From Mucilaginibacter gossypiicola (GTDB taxonomy: Bacteria; Bacteroidota; Bacteroidia; Sphingobacteriales; Sphingobacteriaceae): 64,000 bases of DNA. The stretch is from NCBI RefSeq assembly GCF_900110105.1, contig NZ_FOCL01000004.1:124001-188000 (forward strand). The letters run 5' to 3'. The position numbers were made by a program, and so were the translations under genes. The notes below the pieces were generated by a model. It had not been told where the DNA came from and searched no databases. It saw nothing but the letters and a program-made list of their open reading frames with translations. Below are positions 16,948-26,623 of this stretch, one piece after another. Within the stretch, counting starts at the first letter, position 1. The number at the start of each line of letters is the position of its first letter.

Positions 16948-18339
16948 ATGAAAAAACTTCTCTTATTTATTGCTTTAGGCCTTACACTTCTTTTAGCCTA
17001 CGCCCAGGCGAACGCTGCATCTTTACAAGACAGCACCATTGTTAAAGATACCGTAAAAACCAAACCCGAACCGTTTGCTTTTGGCGACTTTACCTGGCTT
17101 AACGGCAACGACCGCCGTCATAAAGCTTTGCTTGATACCAAATATTTCACCGGTCGTTTCCTGCTTGATTTTAATTATACTGCATCAAACAATAACCCGA
17201 TAGACCATACAGTAGTTGGTTCAACCGCTTTAGCCCGTGATCATGAGTTTGAAATATCTACAGTAGCCTTCGGGGGCGATTTTCATTACGATAACGTTCG
17301 TGCCAGCGTACTTACCCAATTCGGCACCCGGTCGACAGTTGTGCCCCGTAACGATTTTAGTGTTACCCGCGGGCAATTTGATCTTTCTACCGCTTATCGC
17401 TATCTGAGTGAGGCTAACGCCGGTTATCACTTCAATGTATTGAACGGTATTAACGTTGATGCGGGTATATTCATGTCGTACGTAGGCTTGTTTTCGTACT
17501 ATAATGCCGAGAACTGGGCTTACCAGCCATCCTTCACCAGTGATAATACGCCATGGTTTTTTAATGGTATCCGTGTTCAGATCTTCGTATCAGATAAACT
17601 GAAAATTGAGCCATGGATCATTAACGGCTGGCAATCATACGGTATGTTTAACAGCAGGCCGGGTATTGGTGGGCAGATCCTTTGGCGCCCAAAAGAGTGG
17701 TTGCAATTGCTAACCAACAATTACTACGGTGCCGACACCCAGGACAAGCCAGGCCGTAAACGTTTTCATACCGATAATAGCGTGGAGGTACGTTACTATA
17801 AAAGCAAAAACACTTTTGTAAATAGTATGGCCTTCTCCCTAACCGGCGACCTTGGCGATGAAAAAGGCGATGGTGTAAATGGCTTTAAATCCGATCCTGT
17901 TAAAGGCCCTGCCCAATATTTTGCCAGCGCTATGTTTTACAACCGTATGGTAATGGCTAACGGCCACTTAGGCTGGACTATAGGTGGAGGCGTGATGAAT
18001 AACCCGGGCCGTTACCTGGTGCTTTACCCAACCGGCGATGCAAACCCAATTCCGGCAGTGGGTACCGGAGCAATCGGCACACATCCATTCTCAGCTAACC
18101 CTGGCGATAAGTTTCATGCTTATGACTATTCAACCACTGTCGACCTGATGCCTAACGATTACCTAACATTCAGAATGGAGGTAGTTCACCGTCATGCCGA
18201 TGTGCCTTATTTTGCCGGTCACGGTGGCGTTACTTCGCCCGATGGTTATAATACCACACCGCTTTCCGGGACTAATTTTACGCCCGATCTGGTGAATTCT
18301 GAAACAAGATTTATAGCTGCCTTACTGGTGCGCTTTTAA
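16948..18339 (+). CDS. Outer-membrane beta-barrel porin (BBP2-type)
   Basis: 463 residues with a signal peptide (MKKLLLFIALGLTLLLAYAQ, cleavage near ANA). The mature protein shows alternating amphipathic strands and aromatic-rich turns, and ends with an aromatic terminal residue after LLVRF, as outer-membrane barrels do. FGDFTWLNGNDRRH near the N-terminus and the NDYLTFRMEVVHRHADVPYF segment are typical of the putative OmpL-like beta-barrel porin-2 family. Substrate is unknown; placement after an NtrC-type operon hints at small nitrogen compounds, which is inference. A terminator follows at 18430. Confidence 0.85.
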   Translation: MKKLLLFIALGLTLLLAYAQANAASLQDSTIVKDTVKTKPEPFAFGDFTWLNGNDRRHKALLDTKYFTGRFLLDFNYTASNNNPIDHTVVGSTALARDHEFEISTVAFGGDFHYDNVRASVLTQFGTRSTVVPRNDFSVTRGQFDLSTAYRYLSEANAGYHFNVLNGINVDAGIFMSYVGLFSYYNAENWAYQPSFTSDNTPWFFNGIRVQIFVSDKLKIEPWIINGWQSYGMFNSRPGIGGQILWRPKEWLQLLTNNYYGADTQDKPGRKRFHTDNSVEVRYYKSKNTFVNSMAFSLTGDLGDEKGDGVNGFKSDPVKGPAQYFASAMFYNRMVMANGHLGWTIGGGVMNNPGRYLVLYPTGDANPIPAVGTGAIGTHPFSANPGDKFHAYDYSTTVDLMPNDYLTFRMEVVHRHADVPYFAGHGGVTSPDGYNTTPLSGTNFTPDLVNSETRFIAALLVRF

Positions 18340-18429
18340 GCGCAGAGAGGCATACAATATAAACGTATTTTAAAACCGCGATAACTTATCCCGTTTGGAT
18401 TGTAAGGGTAGGTTTAGTAAAGGTTGGAG

Positions 18430-18456
18430 GCCGGGTTTTGCCGCCCGGCTTTTTTA
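18430..18456 (+). terminator. Rho-independent terminator after porin
   Basis: GCCGGG / CCCGGC stem (18430-18435, 18444-18449) followed by a run of T. Confidence 0.85.
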
Positions 18457-18489
18457 TGCCCTTAATTTCAAGATAAAATAGTAAACAAA

Positions 18490-19089
18490 ATGAAAAATTC
18501 AATTAAAATGATCATCATCATGGTGATCGGTATACAGGCAAACCGCCTTATGGCACAAAGTGAAAATTATAAAACCGGGATCTATCTTACAGCTCAGGAT
18601 TACAAAACCGGGAAACTGAGCTACGTACCCGAAATAGGTAAAAAGCTAAAGCTCCATGAATTTTTAGGAGGAAACCAAATTAGCGTTACTTCCGGAAGTA
18701 AAAAGATCTCGCTGTCAAAAAGGGATGTTTTTGGTTACCGCGATGGAAGTAAAGATTACAGGTTTTATCAAAATGATGCATATGAGATACTCGATACAGC
18801 CGGTTTTCCGCTTTATGCACATGTACAACTGATACCGCAGGGAAAAGGTTATGCCCGCGCCGAAACCTACTTCTACAGCACTGGTACTGCAACGCCTGTT
18901 TTAAACTTGACTGTAGCAAATGTGTACAGGAGTTTCCCGGAGCAAAATGACTTTAGGTACAGCATCCGCAATTATTTTCATGGCGATGCCGATCTGATGG
19001 CTTATGACAGTATTAACAGGGAGTACCAGCTTAAATACCTGTATTTTGAACATCAGCATGCAAAAGGTATTCAGCATGCGTCCTTATAA
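18490..19089 (+). CDS. Secreted protein of unknown function (199 aa)
   Basis: 199 residues with a clear signal peptide (MKNSIKMIIIMVIGIQANRLMAQ). The mature part is polar with repeated short beta-like segments (KLKLHEFLGGNQISV, KDYRFYQNDAYEIL) and a C-terminal acidic/His-containing tail. No family is recognised. It lies between two terminators and so is probably transcribed alone. Confidence 0.75.
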   Translation: MKNSIKMIIIMVIGIQANRLMAQSENYKTGIYLTAQDYKTGKLSYVPEIGKKLKLHEFLGGNQISVTSGSKKISLSKRDVFGYRDGSKDYRFYQNDAYEILDTAGFPLYAHVQLIPQGKGYARAETYFYSTGTATPVLNLTVANVYRSFPEQNDFRYSIRNYFHGDADLMAYDSINREYQLKYLYFEHQHAKGIQHASL

Positions 19090-19115
19090 ATAATTAACTA
19101 TTGATTTTCCAAACC

Positions 19116-19149
19116 AAACAGTAATCCCGGCGCGAGGCCGGGACTGTTT
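19116..19149. terminator. Bidirectional hairpin terminator
   Basis: TCCCGGC / GCCGGGA stem (19125-19131, 19137-19143), extended by AAACAG / CTGTTT, between convergent genes. Confidence 0.8.
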
Positions 19150-20305
19150 ACATTTCTAAAGCTTGCTTAATGTCTGCTATCAAATAATGAGGATCTTCTA
19201 AACCAATGTACATCCGGATTAATTGATGGTGGTCGTCACCGGCCGAATACTCAGCCTCACTAAAAGAAGCAATGGCCGGCACAACAAGGCTTTCATGCCC
19301 TCCCCATGACACGGCAAGTAAAATATGTTGCAGACTGTTGCAAAACTTTTCAATTTTACTGAATGAGCTGTTTTTTAATGTAAGGCTAAATAAACCTCCG
19401 CAGCCCTGCATTTGCTGGCTAACTAAATCAGCCTGGTTAAATTGCGGGCTAAAAGGCCAGATCACATCCTGCACAGCCGGGTGACTGGCAAGCCATTCTG
19501 TAATGATCCTGGTACTTTCAAAACTGCGTTGTAGACGGAGCGGCAGCGTTCTTAATCCGCGTAGCAACAGCCATGCCGAGTTTGGTGACAGTGCCGGTCC
19601 GGTATTCATAAATTCATGCTCAAAGATCTTTTTTAAAAGGGCTTTACTGCCGGTAAGCACACCTGCCACAACATCCGAGTGACCGCCGATGTATTTGGTT
19701 GCTGATTGTGCCACAAGATCAACCCCCATTGATATGGGTTGCTGATAAAGGGGACTACAGTAGCTGTTATCGATCATGGTTGTGATTCCCTTTGATTTGG
19801 CAAAGCCGGTCACTTTTCTGATGTCCTGCAATGCATAGCAAAATGTATTAGGGCTTTCGAGGTAAATTAAGCGGGTTTGGGGTGTTGCCGCCTGTTCAAA
19901 ATTTTCAAAAACTGCTCCGTCAATAAACGTTGTGGTGATGCCAAATTTGGGTAGAAAATCTTTAAATAATTTAATTGTCCAGCTGTACAGGTTATCAACA
20001 GCGATAATATGATCGCCGGTTTTTAAGAGCGATAAAATGGGGACACTTATAGCACTGATACCGCTACTGAATAAAAGGGCATCTTCGGCCCCATCCAAAG
20101 CGGCGAGTTTTTTTCTGAGTATATTGAGTGTGGGGTTTTGCCCCCTTGAGTACAAGTTGCTTTCAAATTCGTCACTCATGGCCTCCCTTAACCCGGCAAC
20201 ATCTTTAAAACAGAAATTGCTTGATTGCATAATTGGCGGCGAAACTGAGTTAAAGTAGTGTTCTCTCTCCTCCCCAAGCTCATTTAAAATAAATGACAAA
20301 TCCAT
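19148..20305 (-). CDS. PLP-dependent Cys/Met metabolism enzyme (cystathionine lyase / methionine gamma-lyase type)
   Basis: 385 residues from the ATG at 20305 (MDLSFILNELGEE). A longer upstream frame would run into the permease gene and has no homologous look. The PLP-lysine motif is SATKYIGGHSDVVAG, with the substrate- and phosphate-binding LFSSGISAIS and the IDNSYCSPLYQQP segment. These enzymes cleave or form the thioether in cystathionine or release methanethiol from methionine. It begins two bases after the stop of an amino-acid permease, so the pair is one operon for import and breakdown of a sulfur amino acid. Reaction specificity cannot be read from sequence alone. Confidence 0.88.
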   Translation of the reverse strand: MDLSFILNELGEEREHYFNSVSPPIMQSSNFCFKDVAGLREAMSDEFESNLYSRGQNPTLNILRKKLAALDGAEDALLFSSGISAISVPILSLLKTGDHIIAVDNLYSWTIKLFKDFLPKFGITTTFIDGAVFENFEQAATPQTRLIYLESPNTFCYALQDIRKVTGFAKSKGITTMIDNSYCSPLYQQPISMGVDLVAQSATKYIGGHSDVVAGVLTGSKALLKKIFEHEFMNTGPALSPNSAWLLLRGLRTLPLRLQRSFESTRIITEWLASHPAVQDVIWPFSPQFNQADLVSQQMQGCGGLFSLTLKNSSFSKIEKFCNSLQHILLAVSWGGHESLVVPAIASFSEAEYSAGDDHHQLIRMYIGLEDPHYLIADIKQALEM

Positions 20306-20307
20306 AA

Positions 20308-21636
20308 TTAAAGTGTAGTAATAGGTTTTTGGCTTCGTTTTGTGATATAGTATATAATAAGACCCGCAATAAATGCACTGATGCATATTAAAGCGGCCTG
20401 CGGATTTTCGATAAAAATGCTGATAGTGACAAACCAATACGTGGTAATAAATATGACAGGGATAAGCGGGTACCACTTCATAATGTATATGCCGGTATTG
20501 TTAAGCTGTTTAGTTTTGCGCCGTAAAATGAAGATTGTGATAGCAGCAGTTGAAAGGCCAACAGTATCAAAAAACATCACATAACTTAGTATTGTTTGGA
20601 ACGAACTGGCAAAAAACAGGATGATAAGCACAGCGCCCACAAAAAAGCTAAGCCCAAACTCCTGTACCTGGGTTTGATTGTTTACGCGCTTAAAGCGGGC
20701 GGGTAATATGCCATCTTCGGCCATGGCATAATAAACACGGGGGTTGGCCATGATATTAACGTTCACAAAGGCCAATACGGAGACAAACATGAGCAGCGAT
20801 ACAATTTTATAACCCGCAGCTCCAAATAAAACTCCCGCCAGAGTAGCTGCAAGCGTGGTTTTGTGCTGAAGCCCGCTGATACCTAAAACCGAGTAATAGG
20901 CAAAGTTGATAAGCATGTATAATGATATCACGGTAGCTATGCCAAAAAATATAGCCTTGGGGATATTGATTTTCGGGTTTATAATATCGCCTCCAAAATT
21001 TATGGTTTGCTGATAACCACCATATGTAAAAAATACGGCTACCAAACTTATTCCGAACGCGCTTATGTTGTTATTATTATGATAAGCGATAACTTCTTTG
21101 GCGGCATGTATGTTGCCTTTGAACACCGCGGTGCACAAAATGAGGATCATGCCTATTTTAAAAAGCGTAAGCACATTTTGGGTGCGGGCGCTCATTTTAA
21201 TGCCCAGGTAATTGATAATATATAAAATAAGCACAGAGGTTATAGTCATGATCTTGATGCCTGTATCGTTTTGCAGGCTTTGGGGCATAATAACCGGATT
21301 TATATATTCTGCCCCTATAAGGGCTACGGCAGCAACCGAAGCAGCGTTGCTTATCACCAATACCCAATTGATCATGAAAGCAAAAGCAGGATGGAAGCAA
21401 TATGAAAAAACTTTGTAGAAACCACCGGTAGTAGGATAGCGGGCGCCAATTTCGGCAAAGGTAAGCGCTCCGCACAGGCTTACTGCCCCTCCAAGCAGCC
21501 ATGCCCCGAAATATAAAAGAGGTGTACTTGAATTTTTGGCCACTTCGGCAGGTGCCGCAAAAATGCCCATGCCTATCACAAGGCTCACAACAATCATTGA
21601 AAGATCAAAACGGTTAAGTTTTGGCGTTATGCTCAT
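20308..21636 (-). CDS. APC-superfamily amino-acid permease
   Basis: 442 residues with about 12 hydrophobic helices. The N-terminal signature VSLVIGMGIFAAPAEVAK and the following GAVSLCGALTFAEIGARYPTTGG match the APC (amino acid-polyamine-organocation) permease family. It is the first gene of a two-gene operon with a Cys/Met PLP enzyme, which suggests methionine, cystathionine or a related substrate. Confidence 0.9.
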   Translation of the reverse strand: MSITPKLNRFDLSMIVVSLVIGMGIFAAPAEVAKNSSTPLLYFGAWLLGGAVSLCGALTFAEIGARYPTTGGFYKVFSYCFHPAFAFMINWVLVISNAASVAAVALIGAEYINPVIMPQSLQNDTGIKIMTITSVLILYIINYLGIKMSARTQNVLTLFKIGMILILCTAVFKGNIHAAKEVIAYHNNNNISAFGISLVAVFFTYGGYQQTINFGGDIINPKINIPKAIFFGIATVISLYMLINFAYYSVLGISGLQHKTTLAATLAGVLFGAAGYKIVSLLMFVSVLAFVNVNIMANPRVYYAMAEDGILPARFKRVNNQTQVQEFGLSFFVGAVLIILFFASSFQTILSYVMFFDTVGLSTAAITIFILRRKTKQLNNTGIYIMKWYPLIPVIFITTYWFVTISIFIENPQAALICISAFIAGLIIYYITKRSQKPITTL

Positions 21637-22035
21637 GTAGTTTTAAAATGTCAATTAACCAGGGAAACACAAAATCTAAATTTAGCATTAATTCGGTAGT
21701 ATTTGACGATATAACGGCTTTTATTAAATGCGTCCTCGATAATGATCCTGCTGTAAATTATCTCTGTTTTGAATGTTTTGTAACAAATTGTTATAGAAAA
21801 GGCCGAAAATGGAAGCCATACGCTATATTTACCATTCTGGTTTTAAATGTTTTGATTGTAAATTTAAAATATTCGCAGTTAGTAAAATAAACTCGCTTTT
21901 TTTAATCCAAAAGAGATAGAAACCTGAATTTTTGATAGAAATATCCCTATTTTAACTGATTACTGATTAAGCATAAAATTGATAGAATTTTTAAGACGGC
22001 ATACGTACTAAACCTTAACCTGAATTTGAGAAACG
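21637..22035. other. Divergent intergenic region
   Basis: About 400 AT-rich bases between the permease (leftward) and the LacI gene (rightward). It must carry both promoters, but no operator, hairpin or RNA stands out. Confidence 0.4.
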
Positions 22036-23067
22036 ATGATGAAAAAAAAGATATCCATTAAGGATATAGCCAAACTTACCGATACCTCGATAACCACTGT
22101 TTCATTTGTTTTAAATGGTAAAGGCCGTATTAGCAAGGAGATAAGCAAAAAAATATTAGATGTAGCCCAGAAAAACGGTTATGAACCCAATCGTATGGCT
22201 GTTGGTTTGCGTACCGGTGTTTCAAAAGTTATCGGGCTTGTTGTAGAAAGTATTGGCGGCCCTTTTTTTGGAGAGATGGCCAAGGTGATAGAAGAGGAGG
22301 CCGAAAAAAGCGGCTACCGCATTATATATTGCAGCACCAACAATAACCTGCAAAAGGGTAAAGACATGATCAGGATGCTAAGCCAGCAATTGGTTGATGG
22401 TTATATCATCACGCCAATGAAAGGCCTGGAAAAAGATATTCAAAACCTGGTTGATAATGAAAAGCCGGTAGTGTTGATTGACGGATACTTCCCCGGAACA
22501 AGCATTCCACATGTACTGGTTGATAATTTTGCAAGCGCCTACAGTGCAGTTGATTGCTTTGTACGGTCGGGCTATAAAAATATTGGGATGGTAACGGCCG
22601 ATTTGGGCCTGATTCAGCTTAATGATCGCAGTCTCGGCTATAAGGCGGCGTTAAAGGATCATAAGCTGAAAGACACCACTAAGCAGGTTTTAAAGATCCC
22701 GTTTGATATGGATAAAAATGAAGGGGTAGAGGCCGTTAAAGCATTTATTCAAAAACAGAAGCAGATGGATGCCGTTTTCTTTACTACCAATTATCTGGGC
22801 ACTATGGGGTTACAGGCCATCAAGGATCTTAAACTCCGCATTCCCGAAGATCTTGCCGTAATCAGCTTTGATGATAATGAGGTGTTTAGTCTGTATCCGC
22901 CGGGTATTACCACTATACAGCAACCAACTTACGATATAGCAAAATCGGCAATTGATATTTTGATGGCGCAGATCAATACCCATAGGCTTGATGCTTCCAA
23001 AATCGATCTCCAGATTCCCTCAAAACTGATTGAACGGGGATCAACGGTATCAAGGGTTTCAGCATAA
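22036..23067 (+). CDS. LacI-family transcriptional regulator
   Basis: 343 residues. An N-terminal LacI helix-turn-helix (ISIKDIAKLTDTSITTVSFVLNG, hinge EPNRMAVGLRTG) is followed by a type-I periplasmic-binding-protein-like effector domain (IGLVVESIGGPFFGEMAKVIEEEAE; SFDDNEVFSLYPPGITTIQQP). Two near-identical palindromes with an AAAACGTTTT core lie just downstream (23112-23123, 23327-23342), each against a TAnnTTTG promoter, so it very likely controls the BSP peptidase and GH92 mannosidase genes and perhaps a small transcript. A sugar effector is plausible. Confidence 0.92.
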   Translation: MMKKKISIKDIAKLTDTSITTVSFVLNGKGRISKEISKKILDVAQKNGYEPNRMAVGLRTGVSKVIGLVVESIGGPFFGEMAKVIEEEAEKSGYRIIYCSTNNNLQKGKDMIRMLSQQLVDGYIITPMKGLEKDIQNLVDNEKPVVLIDGYFPGTSIPHVLVDNFASAYSAVDCFVRSGYKNIGMVTADLGLIQLNDRSLGYKAALKDHKLKDTTKQVLKIPFDMDKNEGVEAVKAFIQKQKQMDAVFFTTNYLGTMGLQAIKDLKLRIPEDLAVISFDDNEVFSLYPPGITTIQQPTYDIAKSAIDILMAQINTHRLDASKIDLQIPSKLIERGSTVSRVSA

Positions 23068-23111
23068 AAACGAGTTTAGTACTCGTAAGCAAATATTACA
23101 AAACAGCTTGG

Positions 23112-23136
23112 TAAAACGTTTTATTTACTACATTTG
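23112..23136 (+). promoter_or_regulatory. LacI-type operator with -7 box TACATTTG
   Basis: TAAAACGTTTTA (23112-23123) followed five bases later by TACATTTG (23129-23136), a perfect Bacteroidota TAnnTTTG box. Confidence 0.7.
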
Positions 23137-23140
23137 AATA

Positions 23141-23270
23141 ATGTATTATCCAGATTGGGTAATAACGCAACAGGGGGGCTCTCTTGTGATTCAAATGCTT
23201 CATAGTTCTTTTTTACTAATATTGTTTAATTAATAAAAGCGCCTGTTGTTTGAAGAGCAGCAGGCGTTTA
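23141..23270 (+). ncRNA. Candidate short transcript between operator and terminator
   Basis: The promoter/operator at 23112-23136 would start transcription near 23142, and a hairpin (CGCCTGTTG / CAGCAGGCG, 23240-23266) with following T-rich sequence would end it, giving about 130 bases. A 30-codon frame (23141-23233, MYYPDWVITQQGG...) lies inside, but its ATG is at or before the likely start point. It could be a small RNA or leaderless small ORF of the LacI regulon. Confidence 0.35.
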
Positions 23271-23326
23271 TTTTGAATAAGCAAAGCAGAAACTATTAAT
23301 AATATTACATAACATTGTGTTTTAAT

Positions 23327-23350
23327 GATAAAACGTTTTATCTATATTTG
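23327..23350 (+). promoter_or_regulatory. LacI-type operator with -7 box TATATTTG
   Basis: A perfect 16-bp palindrome GATAAAACGTTTTATC (23327-23342) immediately before TATATTTG (23343-23350). It lies 44 bases upstream of the BSP peptidase start codon. Confidence 0.8.
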
Positions 23351-23393
23351 AACGGTTTTACCACTATCACAATCGCAAAAACCAAAACTATTC

Positions 23394-24065
23394 ATGAAAC
23401 AAATATTTATTTTCTCACTCCTCTTAATTTCCGGTTCACTGGCCGGCGTCAATGCTAACGCACAGGAAGTTTTTAAACAAAAAGGCTACCAGGTAACTTT
23501 TATCAATAAAGATGCCGCATTCAGCACCGCTTTGAAAGACAGGCTGATTAAAACCTTTTTTGAAGTATACCCTAAACTGGCAAAGGAGTACAACAAAAAA
23601 ACATCAAAAAAAGTAACGTTTGTTATTGATACTGCCTATGACGGCGTAGCTGCTACCGGTAATGATACAGTAGTGTTCAGCTCAAAATATATGACCAAAC
23701 ATCCCGGTGATATTGATGTGGTTACGCACGAAGTAATGCACATTGTACAGGCCTATGGCAACAGCGATGGCCCGGGATGGCTTACCGAAGGGATTGCCGA
23801 TTATGCACGCTTTAAATTTGGCGTTGATAACGCCGGAGCTAAATGGGCTTTGCCGGCATTCAAATCAACCCAAAACTATGATAATGCTTATCGCGTAACT
23901 GCCCGCTTTTTGCTTTGGGCAGAGAAAAATGTGAAGCCCGACTTAGTAAAAATACTTGATAAGCAACTGCGCGAACATACTTTTACCAACGATAGCTGGA
24001 AAAATCTTACCGGCAAAACAGTAGATGAATTGTGGGCTGCATATGCGGCTAACCCTGCTGTTTAA
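23394..24065 (+). CDS. Secreted BSP-family (basic secretory protein) zincin-like peptidase
   Basis: 223 residues with a signal peptide ending near NANAQ. HEVMH (HExxH) at 112-116 followed by GWLTEGIADYARFKFG matches the basic secretory protein family, a group of predicted zinc metallopeptidases (HExxH plus downstream Glu/Asp region). It is preceded by the LacI operator and followed by the GH92 gene, so it is probably part of a secreted mannan or glycoprotein degradation unit: the peptidase would act on the protein part and GH92 on alpha-mannose caps. Confidence 0.88.
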   Translation: MKQIFIFSLLLISGSLAGVNANAQEVFKQKGYQVTFINKDAAFSTALKDRLIKTFFEVYPKLAKEYNKKTSKKVTFVIDTAYDGVAATGNDTVVFSSKYMTKHPGDIDVVTHEVMHIVQAYGNSDGPGWLTEGIADYARFKFGVDNAGAKWALPAFKSTQNYDNAYRVTARFLLWAEKNVKPDLVKILDKQLREHTFTNDSWKNLTGKTVDELWAAYAANPAV

Positions 24066-24225
24066 TTTATATATGTAACAAATACAGTTCAATCATATTG
24101 GGCGCTGTGTTTTATATAAATTAGCCAACTTATCACAAAAAAGCTAATGGCTGAAATAATAGTAAGGCCGGTGACGATGGATGTTTTCCCGCGCAGCCAG
24201 AAGCAATGATATACTAAAAGTACAA

Positions 24226-26514
24226 ATGAAAAGATTTCTTACAGCATTATTAATAGGTTCGGCTGTTTACAGCCAGGCTCAAACCAAAACAGAAAAGCTG
24301 GTTGATTATGTTAACCCTATTATAGGTACTCAACGAATGGGGCATACCTATCCGGGGGCTACGGTGCCATTTGGTATGGTACAATTAAGTCCTGAAACGG
24401 ATACCGCCAGTTATGAAAAAGATGGCCACTATAATCCTGATGTGTACAAATACTGCGCGGGATATCAGTATGACGACAAAACGATAGTTGGCTTTAGCCA
24501 TACACACTTCAGCGGTACGGGGCACTCAGATTTGGGGGATTTTTTAATTATGCCTACAGTTGGCCAATTGAAACTTAATCCAGGTACTGCAGATAAGCCA
24601 GGAAGCGGTTACCGTTCGGCATTTTCGCACCAGAATGAGGTAAGCGGTGCTAATTATTACAAAGTAAAGCTTGATGATAATAACATAACTGCCGAGCTTA
24701 CCACCACTGCAAGGGTTGGTTTTCATCAGTATACCTTCCCTAAGTCAGATCAGTCGCACATTATCCTCGACCTGATGGCAGGTATTTATAACTACCCTGA
24801 TAAAAATATATGGACTTACCTCAAGGTAGTTAATGATTCAACCGTTGTTGGCTTCCGTCAAACCAATGGCTGGGCCCGTACCCGTACGCTATATTTCGCT
24901 ATGAGTTTTTCAAAACCTTTTTATCAGCATGGCTATAAAAAGTATGATAAACGCGAGGTATATGGTGGTTTTTGGGGTAAATTCAATCAAACCAAAAACT
25001 TCCCCGAAATTGCAGGCAGGCAGATCCGCAGCTACTTCGACTTTAAAACTGAAGAAGGAGAGAAGATCAAGATCAAATTTGCGATATCTCCTGTAAGCAT
25101 GGATGGTGCTATGAATAATATGCGTACCGAAGCACCGGGCTGGGATTTTGATAAAGTAAAAAATGACGGTCAGCAGCTTTGGGAAAAAGAACTGCATAAA
25201 ATTGAGATTGCCGGAAGCAAAGAAACCAAGCTGAATTTCTACACTTCCATCTATCATACCATGATCAACCCTACGTTGTACATGGATGCTGATGGCCAAT
25301 ATAAAGGCCTCGACCAAAATGTGCACAAGGCCGATGGGTTTACCAATTACACTACATTTTCGCTTTGGGATACTTACCGGGCTTTACACCCGCTGTTCAA
25401 TATCATCGAACCGAAACGTAACGCGGATATGATCCAGTCGATGCTGGCTCATTTTGATCAGAGCCCGGAGCATATGCTGCCGGTATGGTCAAACTCGGGT
25501 AACGAAAACTGGTGCATGAGTGGTTACCACAGCGTTGCTGTAATTGCCGATGCCGTAATAAAAGGCAATGTAAATTTTGATGCCAATAAAGCGCTTGATG
25601 CCTGCGTTGCTACAGCCCGCCACCGCGATTACGAAGGTATTGGCGAGTATATGGATAAAGGCTACATCCCTGATGGAAAAAGCGGCGTATCAGTGTCTTC
25701 AACCCTGGAGTATGCTTTTGACGACTGGGCCATAGCTCAGCTTGCCAAAAAACTAAACAGGAACGACATCTATGAAGAGTTTATCAAACGCTCAGAAAAC
25801 TATAAAAATGTTTATGACCCTGCTGTTGGTTTCATGCGCCCCAAACTGGCTAACGGTAGCTTCAGGACCAAGTTTGACCCATTGAGCACTATTAATGAAG
25901 GTTTTATTGAAGGCAACAGCTGGAACTATACGCTATTTGCGCCTCAGGATCCGGAAAGCCTGATCAAACTGATGGGTGGCAATAAGCGTTTTGTGCGTTA
26001 TCTTGATTCATTATTTACCATGAACCTGCCCGATAAATATTTTGCCGAAACAGAAGATATTACACGTGATGGTATTATCGGCAACTATGTACATGGTAAT
26101 GAGCCATCACACCACGTAGCGTACCTGTACAACTGGACGGATAAACCGTGGAAAACGCAGGAGCGCGTGCGTATGATTTTGCCGATGATGTATAAGCCAA
26201 CCCCTGATGGTTTGGGCGGTAACGATGATACCGGCCAGATGAGCGCCTGGTACATTTTTACCTCGCTTGGTTTTTACCCGGTAGCTCCGGGTTCAGATCA
26301 ATATTCAACCGGTAGTCCGGCTGTTGACCATGCGGTTATTAATCTGGATAACGGTAAAAAGTTTACCATCAATGTGAAAAATCAAAGCGCAAAAAACGTT
26401 TATGTGCAAAAGATGGTATTAAATGGCAAACCGCTTGATAAGTTGTTCATCAGCCATGACGAGATCATGAATGGAGGAGAGATTACTTTTTATATGAGCT
26501 CGAAGCATAAATAG
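24226..26514 (+). CDS. GH92 alpha-mannosidase
   Basis: 762 residues from the ATG at 24226, which opens a signal peptide (MKRFLTALLIGSAVYSQAQ); an in-frame ATG at 24181 is less likely. Family signatures include VDYVNPIIGTQRMGHTYPGATVPFG, FSHTHFSGTGHSDLGD, WDTYRALHPL and GNDDTGQMSAWYIFTSLGFYPV, all characteristic of glycoside hydrolase family 92, calcium-dependent exo-alpha-mannosidases. It probably acts in the periplasm on alpha-1,2-type mannose. Control by the adjacent LacI protein is inferred. A GH76 enzyme at 40686 could act on the same polymer. Confidence 0.93.
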   Translation: MKRFLTALLIGSAVYSQAQTKTEKLVDYVNPIIGTQRMGHTYPGATVPFGMVQLSPETDTASYEKDGHYNPDVYKYCAGYQYDDKTIVGFSHTHFSGTGHSDLGDFLIMPTVGQLKLNPGTADKPGSGYRSAFSHQNEVSGANYYKVKLDDNNITAELTTTARVGFHQYTFPKSDQSHIILDLMAGIYNYPDKNIWTYLKVVNDSTVVGFRQTNGWARTRTLYFAMSFSKPFYQHGYKKYDKREVYGGFWGKFNQTKNFPEIAGRQIRSYFDFKTEEGEKIKIKFAISPVSMDGAMNNMRTEAPGWDFDKVKNDGQQLWEKELHKIEIAGSKETKLNFYTSIYHTMINPTLYMDADGQYKGLDQNVHKADGFTNYTTFSLWDTYRALHPLFNIIEPKRNADMIQSMLAHFDQSPEHMLPVWSNSGNENWCMSGYHSVAVIADAVIKGNVNFDANKALDACVATARHRDYEGIGEYMDKGYIPDGKSGVSVSSTLEYAFDDWAIAQLAKKLNRNDIYEEFIKRSENYKNVYDPAVGFMRPKLANGSFRTKFDPLSTINEGFIEGNSWNYTLFAPQDPESLIKLMGGNKRFVRYLDSLFTMNLPDKYFAETEDITRDGIIGNYVHGNEPSHHVAYLYNWTDKPWKTQERVRMILPMMYKPTPDGLGGNDDTGQMSAWYIFTSLGFYPVAPGSDQYSTGSPAVDHAVINLDNGKKFTINVKNQSAKNVYVQKMVLNGKPLDKLFISHDEIMNGGEITFYMSSKHK

Positions 26515-26552
26515 AGATTGATTACGGATTTCGAATTTTCGATTTCGGAGTT

Positions 26553-26588
26553 AAAAAAGGGCTTTCCGTATTGGAAGGTCCTTTTTGT
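26553..26588 (+). terminator. Rho-independent terminator after GH92
   Basis: AAAAAGG..CTTTCC / GGAA..GGTCCTTTTT hairpin with terminal T-run. Confidence 0.75.
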
Positions 26589-26623
26589 TTGAAAATGAAA
26601 AAATCGAAGCGGTGCACATTTAT

